From positions 832,086 through 844,393 of the forward strand of contig MU646365.1 of NCBI GenBank assembly GCA_026770585.1: a stretch of 12,308 nt of DNA, written 5' to 3'. Position numbers and translations under genes: made by a program. The notes under the pieces were generated by a model. The model searched no databases. It saw nothing but the letters and a program-made list of their open reading frames with translations, and was not told the DNA's origin. The DNA comes from Baffinella frigidus. Its lineage: Eukaryota; Cryptophyceae; Cryptomonadales; Baffinellaceae. This document shows positions 1 through 6,885 of the stretch, piece after piece. The number at the start of each line of letters is the position of its first letter. The first letter of the stretch is position 1.

Positions 1-102
1 AACCCTAAACCCTAAACCCTAAACCCTAAACCCTAAACCCTAAACCCTAAACCCTAAACCCTAAACCCTAAACCCTAAACCCTAAACCCTAAACCTTAAA
101 CC
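1..102. repeat. Terminal telomere repeat (CCCTAAA)n
   Basis: About 13 head-to-tail copies of CCCTAAA, almost perfect until a single CCTTAAA near the inner edge. On the other strand this is TTTAGGG, the Arabidopsis-type telomere repeat used by plants, many algae and dinoflagellates. The C-rich strand runs 5' to 3' into the window from base 1, as expected at the left end of a chromosome. The array is short, so the assembly probably stops inside the telomere. Confidence 0.95.
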
Positions 103-114
103 AACCCCCGTCAG

Positions 115-159
115 GTGGAGAAGGCTAAGCAAAGGATGATGGAGAGCACCAAATACAAG
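115..159 (+). pseudogene. Exon-like fragment, copy 1 (broken donor)
   Basis: Forty-five bases that read VEKAKQRMMESTKYK in one frame, preceded by an acceptor-like TCAG. The copy at 394-438 has the same length and nearly the same peptide. After the final AAG the sequence runs TCTGAT, so the GT donor seen in copy 2 is altered here. The parent gene is not recognised. The lysine-rich peptide looks like part of a helix. It sits directly inside the telomere, so it is most likely a duplicated exon fragment rather than a working gene. Confidence 0.45.
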
Positions 160-315
160 TCTGATTTTAATTTTGTACCGGGGTTTTCGGGATCAGGTAA
201 CAACAGCCCGGACGTAGAAAGGACAAGACCGGATCACGCACACTCACTTAGTACCACGAAACGAAACGTCGCGTTCTGAAATGCCCACTTGTGACCTGGT
301 GCGGCCAGGCACCTG

Positions 316-378
316 TTATGGAAGGGAGCTATTGCTAAGTTGACATGCTGGGTGTGTGGTACTAATTTGTCAACTTTT
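316..378 (+). repeat. Dispersed AAGTTGAC hairpin repeat, telomere-proximal copy
   Basis: The stretch around CTAAGTTGACATGC...GTGGTACTAATTTGTCAACTT matches 8648-8710 over about 60 bases, including the leading TTA(T/C)GGAAGGG. AAGTTGAC and GTCAACTT form the arms of a hairpin with a loop of about 23 bases. Related copies lie at 6139-6178, 8455-8500, 8666-8710, 8846-8874 and 8885-8914. There is no coding capacity. It could be a small non-autonomous mobile element. Confidence 0.6.
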
Positions 379-393
379 GGTGTGCCCCATCAG

Positions 394-438
394 GCGGAGA
401 AGGCTAAGCAGAAGATGATGGAGAGCAACAAATACAAG
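394..438 (+). pseudogene. Exon-like fragment, copy 2 (intact splice borders)
   Basis: Forty-five bases (15 codons, AEKAKQKMMESNKYK) framed by an acceptor-like CATCAG and a donor-like AAG|GTCC. The donor has the same form as several GH31 exons in this window (AAG|GTCC, AAG|GTCT). Phase 0 at both borders. It matches copy 1 at 12 of 15 residues. CCCTAAA-like repeats lie outside it on both sides, although the immediate left flank is the hairpin repeat. The product is unknown and no neighbouring exon of the same protein was found. It may be a remnant of a telomere-proximal gene built like the GH31 gene. Confidence 0.5.
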
Positions 439-472
439 GTCCATCCCCCCCCCCATGAACCCTTAACCCTTA

Positions 473-690
473 ACCGCAAACCCTAAACCCTAAACCCTAA
501 ACCCTAAACCCTAAACTCTAAAATCTAAAACCTAGACCTTAAACCCTAAACCCTAAACACTGAACACTAAACCATAAACCATAAACCCTAAACCATAAAC
601 CCGAAACCCGAAAACCTAAACCCGAAACCCGAAACCCGAAACCCTAAACCCTAAACCCCAAACCCTAAACCCCAAATCCTGAAACAGACA
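473..690. repeat. Degenerate interstitial telomere-like repeats
   Basis: CCCTAAA units mixed with variants CCATAAA, CCCGAAA, CCCCAAA and CACTAAA, in the same orientation as the terminal telomere. Neighbouring units share the same variant (a run of CCCGAAA around 600-640), which points to local amplification after mutation. Confidence 0.9.
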
Positions 691-710
691 CCACCACCCC
701 CCCTGCAGAC

Positions 711-732
711 CTTGTATTTGTTGCTATCCCAT
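711..732 (-). pseudogene. Exon-like fragment, copy 3 (inverted, partial)
   Basis: Read on the minus strand, these bases give AGCAACAAATACAAG followed by GTCTGC, matching the 3' end and donor of the exon-like fragment at 394-438. Only the last six or so codons remain, and the orientation is opposite to the other two copies. Confidence 0.4.
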
Positions 733-980
733 ATCAAACTACTGTCTGAGACTGCAGACCCCCCCCCTACCCCGTCCCGAGGCCCGAAACCCTAAGCGTT
801 CAAAACGCTGAGACACCTTTGTTGCTAGAGCGGGAAACCATCGCAAAAGTTGACGTTCGTTGATGGTGCGAACCTTCTGGCATTGTTTGGTGGTTTGCGA
901 AAAGCCAACTGACGCGAACCCCGGTGTAAACATGCTGTAGACATGCGCCGGCGTGAAACGGGCGCGGCTCCGTCTGAGGA
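733..980. other. No gene seen
   Basis: Apart from C-runs and a repeated TGCAGAC (704-710, 752-758), nothing is recognisable here. A 64-residue minus-strand reading frame (739-933) has no family resemblance and no coding-like composition. Confidence 0.6.
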
Positions 981-981
981 C

Positions 982-1105
982 TACAGCGGTACCTCGCTCA
1001 TAAGAACCCCCCTCCCCATAAGACCCTACAGTAGGGCTATGCCTATGGCCCTATGGTGGTCCTAGAGGGGGTGGGGCGCTTTCTTATGAGCGAGGTACCC
1101 CTGTA
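982..1105. mobile_element. Palindromic TIR element, copy 1
   Basis: A 124-bp element. It opens with TACAGCGGTACCTCGCTCAT and closes with the inverted complement ATGAGCGAGGTACCCCTGTA. The inner part holds GACCCTACAGTAGGGC and GGTGGTCCTAGAGGGGG. The outermost bases are TA at both ends, as expected for a TA target duplication. It has no coding capacity, so it resembles a MITE (a small non-autonomous DNA transposon). An autonomous partner is not in the window. Confidence 0.75.
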
Positions 1106-1346
1106 GAGCTATGCCTATGGCCCTATGGTGGTCCTAGGGGGTGTGGCGATTTCTTATGAACGAAGGCACCCCCTAGGAACCTACAGTAGGGCTACGTCTG
1201 TGGCCCTGTGGTGGTCCTAGGAGGGGGGGCGCTTTCTTATGAGTCAAGCCACTCCCTAGGACCCTATAGTAGGACCATGCCCAGGGTCCTATGGTTGTCC
1301 TAGGGGGGGGGGGGGCGTTTTATTATGAGCGAGGTACCCTTGTATC
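1106..1346. mobile_element. Tandem partial copies of the palindromic element
   Basis: Three further partial units follow copy 1 directly: about 1106-1170, 1171-1249 and 1250-1346. Each carries the inner CCTACAGTAGG...CCTATGGTGGTCCTAGGGGG core and a right arm (TTCTTATGAGCGAGG or variants), but has lost the left arm. The last ends in GCGAGGTACCCTTGTA. Such a head-to-tail run suggests unequal exchange or slippage rather than separate insertions. Confidence 0.7.
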
Positions 1347-1396
1347 TATCCCGAAGCGGGCCTAGTTCACGCCCTTTCTAAGGCGTTCCTTGCATC

Positions 1397-1491
1397 CCCC
1401 TAAACCCTAAACCCTAAACCCTAAACTCTAAACCCTAAACCCTAAACCCTAAACCCCAAACCCCAAACCCTGAACTCCAAACCCCAAACCA
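1397..1491. repeat. Interstitial telomere-like block
   Basis: CCCTAAA units grading into CCCCAAA and CCCTGAA variants, C-rich strand on top as in the terminal telomere. No exon could be recognised at either edge. Confidence 0.85.
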
Positions 1492-1556
1492 TCCAGATGT
1501 ACAAACGTCAAATGAAGAAGCAGTAGTAGGTGCCGAGCGGACCTCTTGGCGAGGTC

Positions 1557-1634
1557 AACTTAGCCATAAGTGGCCAAGTTTAGCATAAGTGGCCACGTTG
1601 AGCCACAAGTGGCCCAGTAACTTAGCCATAGACA
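1557..1634. repeat. Short tandem repeat, period 19-20 bp
   Basis: About three and a half units of AACTTAGCCATAAGTGGCC at 1557-1575, 1576-1594, 1595-1614, and a partial unit from 1615. Units differ by a few substitutions. Function unknown. Confidence 0.65.
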
Positions 1635-1744
1635 AGGGTGTCCTGGAGTGCAACAACCCCCGCGGGGGTTTACGTATTGTGGTCACGTGGGTTTCAATAA
1701 ACGATTCACTCTCTGTATGAGAGAGACCTTATTCGATACGCGCG

Positions 1745-1865
1745 TACAGGGGTACCTCGCTCATAAGAAACCAACCCCCCCTAGGACCCTACAGTAGGAC
1801 CATGCCTAGGGCCCTATGGTGGTCCTAGGGGGGGGGCGGTTTCTTATGAGCGAGGTACCCCTGTA
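1745..1865. mobile_element. Palindromic TIR element, best-preserved copy
   Basis: A 121-bp element with a perfect 28-bp terminal inverted repeat that starts TACAGGGGTACCTCGCTCAT and continues AAGAAACC. The match runs on less perfectly through the C-run to TAGGACC, about 45 bp per arm. The core reads CCTACAGTAGGACC...GGGCCCTATGG. TA flanks both ends. It is non-coding and would fold into one long hairpin. This is the best reference copy for the family in the window. Confidence 0.8.
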
Positions 1866-2461
1866 CCAGGCCCTGTTAGAACTTTGGTTGGAGAGTGTAC
1901 AGATGTTACTCGAAATTGAGGACACGCGCCGCCGCAGGGTCCTACAGCAGGGCTACATGTAGTCATGCGTCAAAGGAAAGGTATTCCTCTGCGCTTAGAT
2001 TGATGTCAAAAAGATGTATTCAAGTAAAGAGGCACTCCTAGTTCGCCAATCTTTTGCAAGTGGTCCACTCTCAGCTAGCACTCTCTCCAAATTCAGGCCC
2101 CTCCCTCTGGGGATACTACCCCGTGTAGGATGACCGGAGTGACTTTACACAGTCACGTCCACTGTAAGGAGATATAAGCCTGCACGTGCTCTGGGGATAC
2201 TGGGTAGTATCTCCCCCCTCCTAAAACCAAAGCGGGCCTCCTAAACGACCCCCCGTTCTCCACCCGTGGCACTGTGCACCAGATCTAAGGAAGCATGGCT
2301 TTTCTGCAGAACAAGTTCCGGTGTCCGCCTATGTTGGGAGCTCGAAGAACTTAAAGGACCTAAAGGATCTCGCTCTTCGGCGCCTACACCCCGCCCAAAC
2401 ACCAGCCCCTTGTATGCGGCACGTGAAGATTTCGACGTGCAGAATACTTGACGTCGGACCA
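1866..2461. other. Intergenic region with small repeats
   Basis: No convincing gene. A fragment of the palindromic-element core lies at about 1936-1956 (AGGGTCCTACAGCAGGGCTAC). CTCTGGGGATACT occurs at about 2105 and again at about 2189, and the second copy continues into the small inverted repeat GATACTgggtAGTATC. The part next to 2461 would be the 3' untranslated region of the WD40 gene. Confidence 0.5.
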
Positions 2462-3694
2462 TCACACCCGATCTAGGATCATCCGAAGCACCCCTGCCTC
2501 CAGCGCCAGCACCTGCGAGTTTGCCCCGAGCCGCGGGTGGTACCCCATCGCAAACGCAACCTGCGTGTCCCGCACCCAGTCGCGCCCCCACGCCACTGAC
2601 AAAACAGGGCATTCCCCTAGCCTTTGGATCACAAAGTTGCTTCCCCACGCCCTTTCAAAAACAGGGCATGGCTTTAGCGTGATGGTTCGGAGGAGCGCTC
2701 CGCTCGACAGATCCCACACCCTGCAGGTGTCGTCGTAGCTTCCAGTGGCGAGCTTGCTCCCGTCGACCGAGAAAGTGGCGCACGAAAGAACCCCCGGGGG
2801 TTCTGCCGCTGGCTCTGTTGATGGCAGGCCTGCCATCACCAACCGCAATGCTCCCGTCTGCGCGTCGACCAAGTGCACGTCACTTTCGCCGATAGGATTT
2901 GCAGTGGCGATGTTGCGTCCGTCTGGGGAGTACACTGCGAAAATGTTCCCCCCAACACTCTCCAATTTCTGGCCGCTGTCGACGTCCCACTGCCTCACAA
3001 AACTGTCTCCTCCGGCAGTCGCGAGTCTTGCGCCATCGATGGGAGAAAACTGCACCCAGCTCAAACGTTCGTGAGCGTGAGGGATCGTACGGAGCAACGC
3101 CCCCGTGGCCGTGGCCCATACGGAAATGGCCCCGTCCGAGCTCCCGCCTGCCAATCGCGCGCCGTCCATCGAGAAGGACAGAGAAACAACTGCCCCCTCT
3201 CTCTGCATACGGTGTCCCGCCTCTCCTGTCTGGGTGTCCCAGAGGATCACCGCGCGATCCTCCCCTCCGGTGGCTAGCGTCTCTCCGCTCGGCGAGAAAG
3301 CCAACGCGAGAAGCCCTTCAGTGTGCGCTACTACCGGACATCCTGGATCCAGGACTCTTTTCCATGCTCCTCTCTTCTCCTCCTCCTCCTCCTCCGAGGA
3401 CCCCTCCTCCTCCTCCCCCTCCTCCCAGGTCATCACGCAGCTGCATGCTCCTGTTCCGTCGTGCCTGCCTCCGGTCATGCCCTCTCCACCGCTCCATGCG
3501 TTCCAGAGCTTCCAGTGCTCACCATGGTCGCCAACAGCTGCAAAGAACCTGCCGTCTCGTGACACGCTGACCACGACCATGCGTCCACCATCGCCGCCCA
3601 CGCCGCCCTGCTCTCCCTGAAGTTCCCACCGCAGTTCCCCGGTCGCCGCATCCAACAGTCGGACCGCCTCGCCCCCTGTCCCCACAAGAAGCAT
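2462..3694 (-). CDS. WD40-repeat beta-propeller protein
   Basis: A 410-residue intact frame. At least six WD40-like blades are visible: VVSVSRDGRFFAAVG...WKLWNAW (residues about 40-68), HTEGLLALAFSPSGETLATG...VILWDTQ (about 123-155), VVSLSFSMDGARLAGG...ISVWATA, LSWVQFSPIDGARLATAGG...VRQWDV, a weaker blade around YSPDGRNIATAN, and CATFSVDGSKLATGS...CRVWDLS, followed by a degenerate C-terminal blade. WD40 propellers are scaffolds for protein complexes, so the partner and role cannot be read from sequence. An acidic run of Glu interrupts the first and second blades (about residues 89-108; TCC repeats at 3371-3427 on the plus strand). The ATG at 3694 opens inside a blade strand (VRLLDAATGEL), so an upstream exon is possible. 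The start lies 57 bp from that of the divergent RING/TRAF gene, implying a shared promoter. No signal peptide or membrane segment. Confidence 0.85.
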   Translation of the reverse strand: MLLVGTGGEAVRLLDAATGELRWELQGEQGGVGGDGGRMVVVSVSRDGRFFAAVGDHGEHWKLWNAWSGGEGMTGGRHDGTGACSCVMTWEEGEEEEGSSEEEEEEKRGAWKRVLDPGCPVVAHTEGLLALAFSPSGETLATGGEDRAVILWDTQTGEAGHRMQREGAVVSLSFSMDGARLAGGSSDGAISVWATATGALLRTIPHAHERLSWVQFSPIDGARLATAGGDSFVRQWDVDSGQKLESVGGNIFAVYSPDGRNIATANPIGESDVHLVDAQTGALRLVMAGLPSTEPAAEPPGVLSCATFSVDGSKLATGSYDDTCRVWDLSSGALLRTITLKPCPVFERAWGSNFVIQRLGECPVLSVAWGRDWVRDTQVAFAMGYHPRLGANSQVLALEAGVLRMILDRV

Positions 3695-3751
3695 CCTGAG
3701 TGAGTCCCGGTCGGCTTACACCGGATTTTGCCTGTCATTGTTTTACCAAAA
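3695..3751. promoter_or_regulatory. Very short bidirectional intergenic region
   Basis: Only 57 bp separate the start ATG of the minus-strand WD40 gene from the first ATG of the plus-strand RING/TRAF gene. No TATA box is apparent. Either a compact bidirectional promoter lies here and within the 5' ends of both genes, or one gene has an unrecognised upstream exon. Inference from gene layout only. Confidence 0.4.
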
Positions 3752-5348
3752 ATGTCCTGGGCAGGGCCGAGTTCGAGCGGTGGCGGAGCCGCTCCCGCCT
3801 CAGCCTTGGTCTGGGCAGTTGCCGTGCTGAATGATGGAGTCGGCGAATCGAGCTCGAGCGGTGGCGCAGCCGCGGGGGGCGGGGGAGCGTCAGCGGGGGG
3901 CGGGGGAGCGGCAGCGGGGGGCGGGGCAGCGGGTGGGGCAGCGGCTGCGGCTGCCGCAGGCGTTGGATGGATCGACCCGGACTGGCTCGAGGAGAAGTGT
4001 GACTATTGCGCCTGCGGTCTCTGTTTCGGCGTGATGGAGGAGCCAGCCAGTGGGTGCCCCGAGGGCCACAGCTTCTGCCGGGCGTGTTTCGTCAAGGAGC
4101 TTCGGGAGCGGAAGCTGTGCCCGACGTGCCGCCACCCGGTCGCTGACGAGAACAAGCTGGTGCGCATCCGCCCGCTGGAGGGCATGATATCCCAGCTGCG
4201 GCTAAAAAGATGCGAGCATGCGGAGGGGGGGGAGGGGAAGGAGGGAGCAGCCCCCCCCGCGGCGAAGCGCGCCAAGCTCGCGCCAGCTGCCTCCATGACG
4301 GTGGAGGTGCTCAGGAAAGAGCTGCGGCAGCGCGGTCTGGAGTCAACGGGGAACAGGCCCGGGCTGGTGGCTCGCTTGGAGGAGGACCGCCAGAAGGACG
4401 CGGGATGCAGGTGGAGGGGGAGGGTGGGCGAGCTGGCGGCCCACCTCGGGGAATGCGAGTGGGCGCCGGTGAAGTGCCCGAACGAGGGCTGCGCGGAGTC
4501 ACCGCTTCGGAAGGATCTGCCCGAGCACGAAGCGACGTTGTGCGAACACCGCGCGGTGAAGTGCAGGCACTGCAAGTTTGGGCTGAAGAGTCGGCTGCTC
4601 GCGGAGCACGAGGGGCGCTGCCCGCGTGCGAGAATTGAGTGCCCGAACGAGGGCTGCAGCGGGCAGCTGGCAAGGGGGTTGATGAATTTGCACCGCGCGG
4701 AGTGCGAACACGAGGAGGTTGCGTGCCCGTGCCCGGGATGCGACGCGCGCCTCCTCCGCAAGGGCATGGACGCGCACGTGGAGGCGACGCACATGCAGTC
4801 GGCAGCAAAGCAGCTGCAGAGCTTGTGGCACGCGGATGCAAAGCACAGAGCAACGTCTGGGAGCGAGCAGCGTCTCGCGGCGGCCTTGCCGACGTCGTTC
4901 ATCTTCAACTGGCGAGCAGACGGTTGGGGGCCTGGAAGCTTCGAGTCCGAGACTGGAGACTTCGGGGATGGGGTGACCGGGAGTTGCTTCCTCCAACCGA
5001 ACTCCAACCCCGAATACTCGCACCACATCGGGGTCGGCATCAAGGGGCTGGGCAAGTGCAAGATGCACGCGACGCTCTCCATCCTCGACAAGCACGACAA
5101 ACCTCTCCGCCAAGTCCACAAAATCGGGACCACCGCAGCGCCTACGGACGTCGGCTTCACGAATGGTTTTTCCAAGGGCAGAAGCTTCACTCCGACGGCG
5201 GAGGACAAGGCGCACTCGGTGCACCCTAACCCCTAAAACCTAACCCCTAACCCCTAAACCCTAAACCCCAAACCTTAAACAGGTGCGCGCAGACGGGAGC
5301 ATCAGGCTGCGCGTGGTCGTGCGCCTATTCCTGGACGCCGCGGCGTAG
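3752..5348 (+). CDS. RING-SAP-TRAF zinc finger-MATH protein (spliced, 2 exons)
   Basis: Exons 3752-5218 and 5283-5348 join to a 510-residue protein. Order: a Gly/Ala/Ser low-complexity N-terminus (residues about 6-70); a RING finger (about 88-126) with CGLC, CPEGHSFCRAC and CPTC ligand groups; a SAP-like helix pair (about 182-213, MTVEVLRKELRQRGL); TRAF-type Cys/His zinc fingers (about 219-348, repeated CPNEGC and H-x-C pairs); and a C-terminal MATH/TRAF-like domain (about 377-510). RING-TRAF proteins are typically E3 ubiquitin ligases, with the MATH domain as the substrate or oligomer surface. SAP domains bind DNA or act in SUMO ligases. Both roles are inferred here from family knowledge. 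Without splicing the frame ends in HPNP, encoded by telomere repeat, and the MATH domain lacks its last strand. Splicing restores that strand as RADGSIRLRVVVRLF. The start is the first ATG; an earlier in-frame TTG at 3728 is not needed. Confidence 0.88.
3851..3945 (+). repeat. G-rich low-complexity tract in the RING/TRAF N-terminus
   Basis: Repeats of GCAGCGGGGGGCGGGGGAGC encode Gly-Gly-Ala-rich sequence. Several G-runs of four or more on the coding strand could form G-quadruplex DNA or RNA just downstream of the start codon. Confidence 0.7.
5219..5282 (+). other. Intron made of telomere-like repeat
   Basis: 64 bp. The donor follows codon TCG (TCG|GTGCACCC) and the acceptor is CTTAAACAG|GTGCGC. 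The whole interior is CCCTAAA or CCCCTAA units. Removing it keeps the frame (phase 0) and replaces a telomere-encoded HPNP tail with the missing last strand of the MATH domain. The splice is inferred from frame, consensus and domain completion, not from RNA. Confidence 0.82.
5283..5348 (+). CDS. RING/TRAF gene, terminal exon
   Basis: 66 bp encoding VRADGSIRLRVVVRLFLDAA, one more Ala and a TAG stop. This is the closing beta strand and tail of the MATH domain and joins to ...EDKAHS from 5218. No continuation of the frame exists without splicing. Confidence 0.82.
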   Translation: MRADGSIRLRVVVRLFLDAAA

Positions 5349-5738
5349 GCCTGGAGGAGGTGGGGAGGTGGGGAGGGCGGGGCGGGACGGAGACGGAGAC
5401 GGGGCGGGGAATGCATGCGGTCCGCGGACGACTCGGGGTACAGGGAGATGGGGCGGTTTCTGCTGAATGAGGTGCCCCTGTACGCGATGCGGGCAACGGG
5501 GCGGGCACAGCAAGCGGCTGTCTAGGAGGTAGGGGGGGGTGGCGGTTGGGGCGGGGTGTCGTGTGGTGGAGGAGGTGGTGGGCATGGGTAGGGGTGAAGC
5601 TGCGCGCGGGTACCTGGGAGAGACTCGAGGGGGATGCATTCGCGATGGTTTGGTCCAAAACCGCTGGCAGCGTGGGCATAGGCGACAAGTAAATGTGTGC
5701 ACACACGCGAACTCGCCCATCCAGTACGTGATGACCTC
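5349..5738. other. G-rich intergenic region
   Basis: Downstream of the RING/TRAF gene. Purine-rich, many GGGG runs. It contains one internally deleted palindromic element (listed separately). Overlapping reading frames on both strands are Pro/Arg-rich shadows without family resemblance. Confidence 0.5.
5439..5482. mobile_element. Deleted copy of the palindromic element
   Basis: TACAGGG at the left joins almost directly to a mutated right arm, GGCGGTTTCTgctgaatGAGGT, ending in CCCCTGTA. It is a 44-bp relic in which the left arm and the core are lost. Confidence 0.55.
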
Positions 5739-5866
5739 TACAGGGGTACCTCGCTCACAAGAAAGCGCCCCCCCCTAGGACCCTACAGCAGGCCTACACT
5801 GCTTGCCTAGGGATCTACGCTGGTCCTAAGGGGTGGGCGCTTTCTTATGAGCGAGGTAACCCTGCA
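5739..5866. mobile_element. Palindromic TIR element
   Basis: 128 bp. The left arm is TACAGGGGTACCTCGCTCAC and the right arm ends ATGAGCGAGGTAACCCTG. The core has CCTACAGCAGGCC and GGTCCTAAGGGG. The right end is followed by CA instead of TA, so the terminus or target duplication has mutated. Confidence 0.72.
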
Positions 5867-5922
5867 GGTCGTTCTCAGACACAGCCTCGGTGGGGGTGCA
5901 TACATGGCGGCCGTGTCGGTAG

Positions 5923-6090
5923 TACAGGGGTACCTCGCTCGTAAGGAGGCGCAACCCCCTAGGACCCGTACCCCTGTACCTCGCTCATAAGAAAGTGACC
6001 CCCCCGCAAGGACCACCATAGGGCCCTAGGCTTAGCCGTACTGTAGGGTCCTAGGGGGGGGCGGTTTCTTATGAGCGAGGTACCCCTGTA
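5923..6090. mobile_element. Compound palindromic element with inverted core
   Basis: A left arm (TACAGGGGTACCTCGCTCGT, 5923-5966) is followed by a second nearly full element (about 5968-6090). Its core is inverted relative to the other copies: AAGGACCACCATAGGGCCC comes before CTGTAGGGTCCTAGGGGG. The junction TACCCCTGTA at 5969-5978 is the inverted complement of the terminal TACAGGGGTA. This looks like one element inserted into another, or an arm switch by hairpin recombination. Confidence 0.68.
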
Positions 6091-6138
6091 GCTCTGTCTC
6101 AATCTGATCTGGCCTTGTCAGTTTGGCTCTTTTTCACT

Positions 6139-6178
6139 CCAAAGTTGACAGATTTGCACCACGGAATGTCGACTTGGG
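6139..6178 (-). repeat. AAGTTGAC hairpin repeat, inverted copy
   Basis: CCAAAGTTGACAGATTTGCACC...TGTCGACTTGGG. Imperfect 12-bp arms (10 of 12 pair). The reverse complement contains GTGGTGCAAATCTGTCAACTT, matching the family at 8455-8914 in the opposite orientation. Confidence 0.5.
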
Positions 6179-6282
6179 TTGATTTCGTTGATTTCGTGTT
6201 TAATAGACAGGATTGTCGGTGTCAGCCCGTGCCCTACCCAAGGTAGGATCAGATACGCCATAGTCTGTCGAACCTACTCACG

Positions 6283-6335
6283 CGCGGCGCGCACGGCCCA
6301 CGTGAGGAGGAGGGGCGAGAGGTGGTGCGGTATTC
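6283..6335 (-). pseudogene. GH31 terminal-exon remnant
   Basis: Minus-strand reading gives LSPLLLTWAVRAARE then a stop. It matches the end of the terminal-exon copies at 6474-6578 and 6781-6885 (APLLLTWAVRRA), but the 5' half is missing and the end is altered. Most distal of the exon J copies. Confidence 0.6.
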
Positions 6336-6450
6336 CTGAGGCGGGCCTACTTGTGTTTTTGAGGACTTTCCGGGGATAGGCCCGCCTCGGCAGACGTTGG
6401 AGCCATTGACGAGGCGGGCCTACATGTATCCCATTCCTGAGGCGGGTCGA
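6332..6450. repeat. Short GAGGCGGGCCTAC repeats
   Basis: GAGGCGGGCCTAC or close variants occur at about 6340, 6410 and 6438, with an inverted partner TAGGCCCGCCT at about 6378. The first and inverted copies could form a small hairpin. Possibly the 3' region of the GH31 gene; function unknown. Confidence 0.45.
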
Positions 6451-6473
6451 ACCCCCGCCATGCCCTGAGGTCC

Positions 6474-6578
6474 TCACGCGCCGCGGACCGCCCACGTGAG
6501 GAAGAGGGGCGCGAGAACGCTCGGGAGGAGGGGCTCCCCGCGCAGTGCAGCCGCCGCGCGCCGGGCGTCGCCATCCTC
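6474..6578 (-). CDS. GH31 alternative terminal exon (copy J6)
   Basis: 105 bp after an acceptor CCGCAG. It encodes EDGDARRAAAALRGEPLLPS followed by VLAPLFLTWAVRGA and a TGA stop. Length and stop match the copy at 6781-6885. Both are intact, so the gene may have two alternative C-termini, or this copy may be unused. Confidence 0.6.
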   Translation of the reverse strand, partial: EDGDARRAAAALRGEPLLPSVLAPLFLTWAVRGA

Positions 6579-6598
6579 CTGCGGTCGCGAGGCGTGCG

Positions 6599-6696
6599 GG
6601 TTGAGAGTTCCGGGTTGGGGTGGAGAGAGAGAGGGAGCGGGAGCGGGAGGGGGAGAGGGGGAGCGGGAGAGGGAGCGGGAGCGGGAGTTGCTGGGT
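6599..6696. repeat. Purine-rich GAGCGGGAGAGG low-complexity tract
   Basis: Imperfect short repeats of GGGAGC, GAGAGG and GGGAGA with almost all purines on the plus strand. It lies between two copies of the GH31 terminal exon. Long pyrimidine sense strands can act as polypyrimidine tracts, but no role is proven. Confidence 0.65.
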
Positions 6697-6780
6697 TGGG
6701 GGTGGCGCGCCGTGCGTCGCCGTCCGTCTGCGGGGCACGCCAGGTCACACGTGAGAATTGGCCACACCCGCCTGAAGTCC

Positions 6781-6885
6781 TCACGCACGGCGCACGGCCC
6801 ACGTGAGGAGCAAGGGCGCGAGGACGCTCGGGAGGAGGGGCTCCCCGCGGTCTGCAGCCGCCGCGCGCCGGGCGTCGTCATCCGC
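6781..6885 (-). CDS. GH31 terminal exon J5
   Basis: Acceptor AACAG|GCGGATG. 34 codons starting ADDDARRAAAADRGEPLLPS, then a hydrophobic VLAPLLLTWAV, RRA and TGA. Phase 0 to the preceding exon. The basic-alanine tail with a short hydrophobic segment is unlike usual GH31 ends. Family membership rests on its position after 7746-7805. Confidence 0.6.
   Translation of the reverse strand, partial: ADDDARRAAAADRGEPLLPSVLAPLLLTWAVRRA

Noticed and set aside
739-933. 64-residue minus-strand frame
   Set aside because: Short, no motif, no supporting context near the telomere.
2241-2648. 135-residue minus-strand frame overlapping the WD40 gene end
   Set aside because: Overlaps the WD40 frame out of phase. 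Only low-complexity Ser/Gly/Arg content is visible.
4003-5208. 401-residue open frame on the minus strand
   Set aside because: It lies wholly opposite the RING/TRAF gene. GC-rich codons leave the antisense frame open. The plus strand has clear domains; this one has none.
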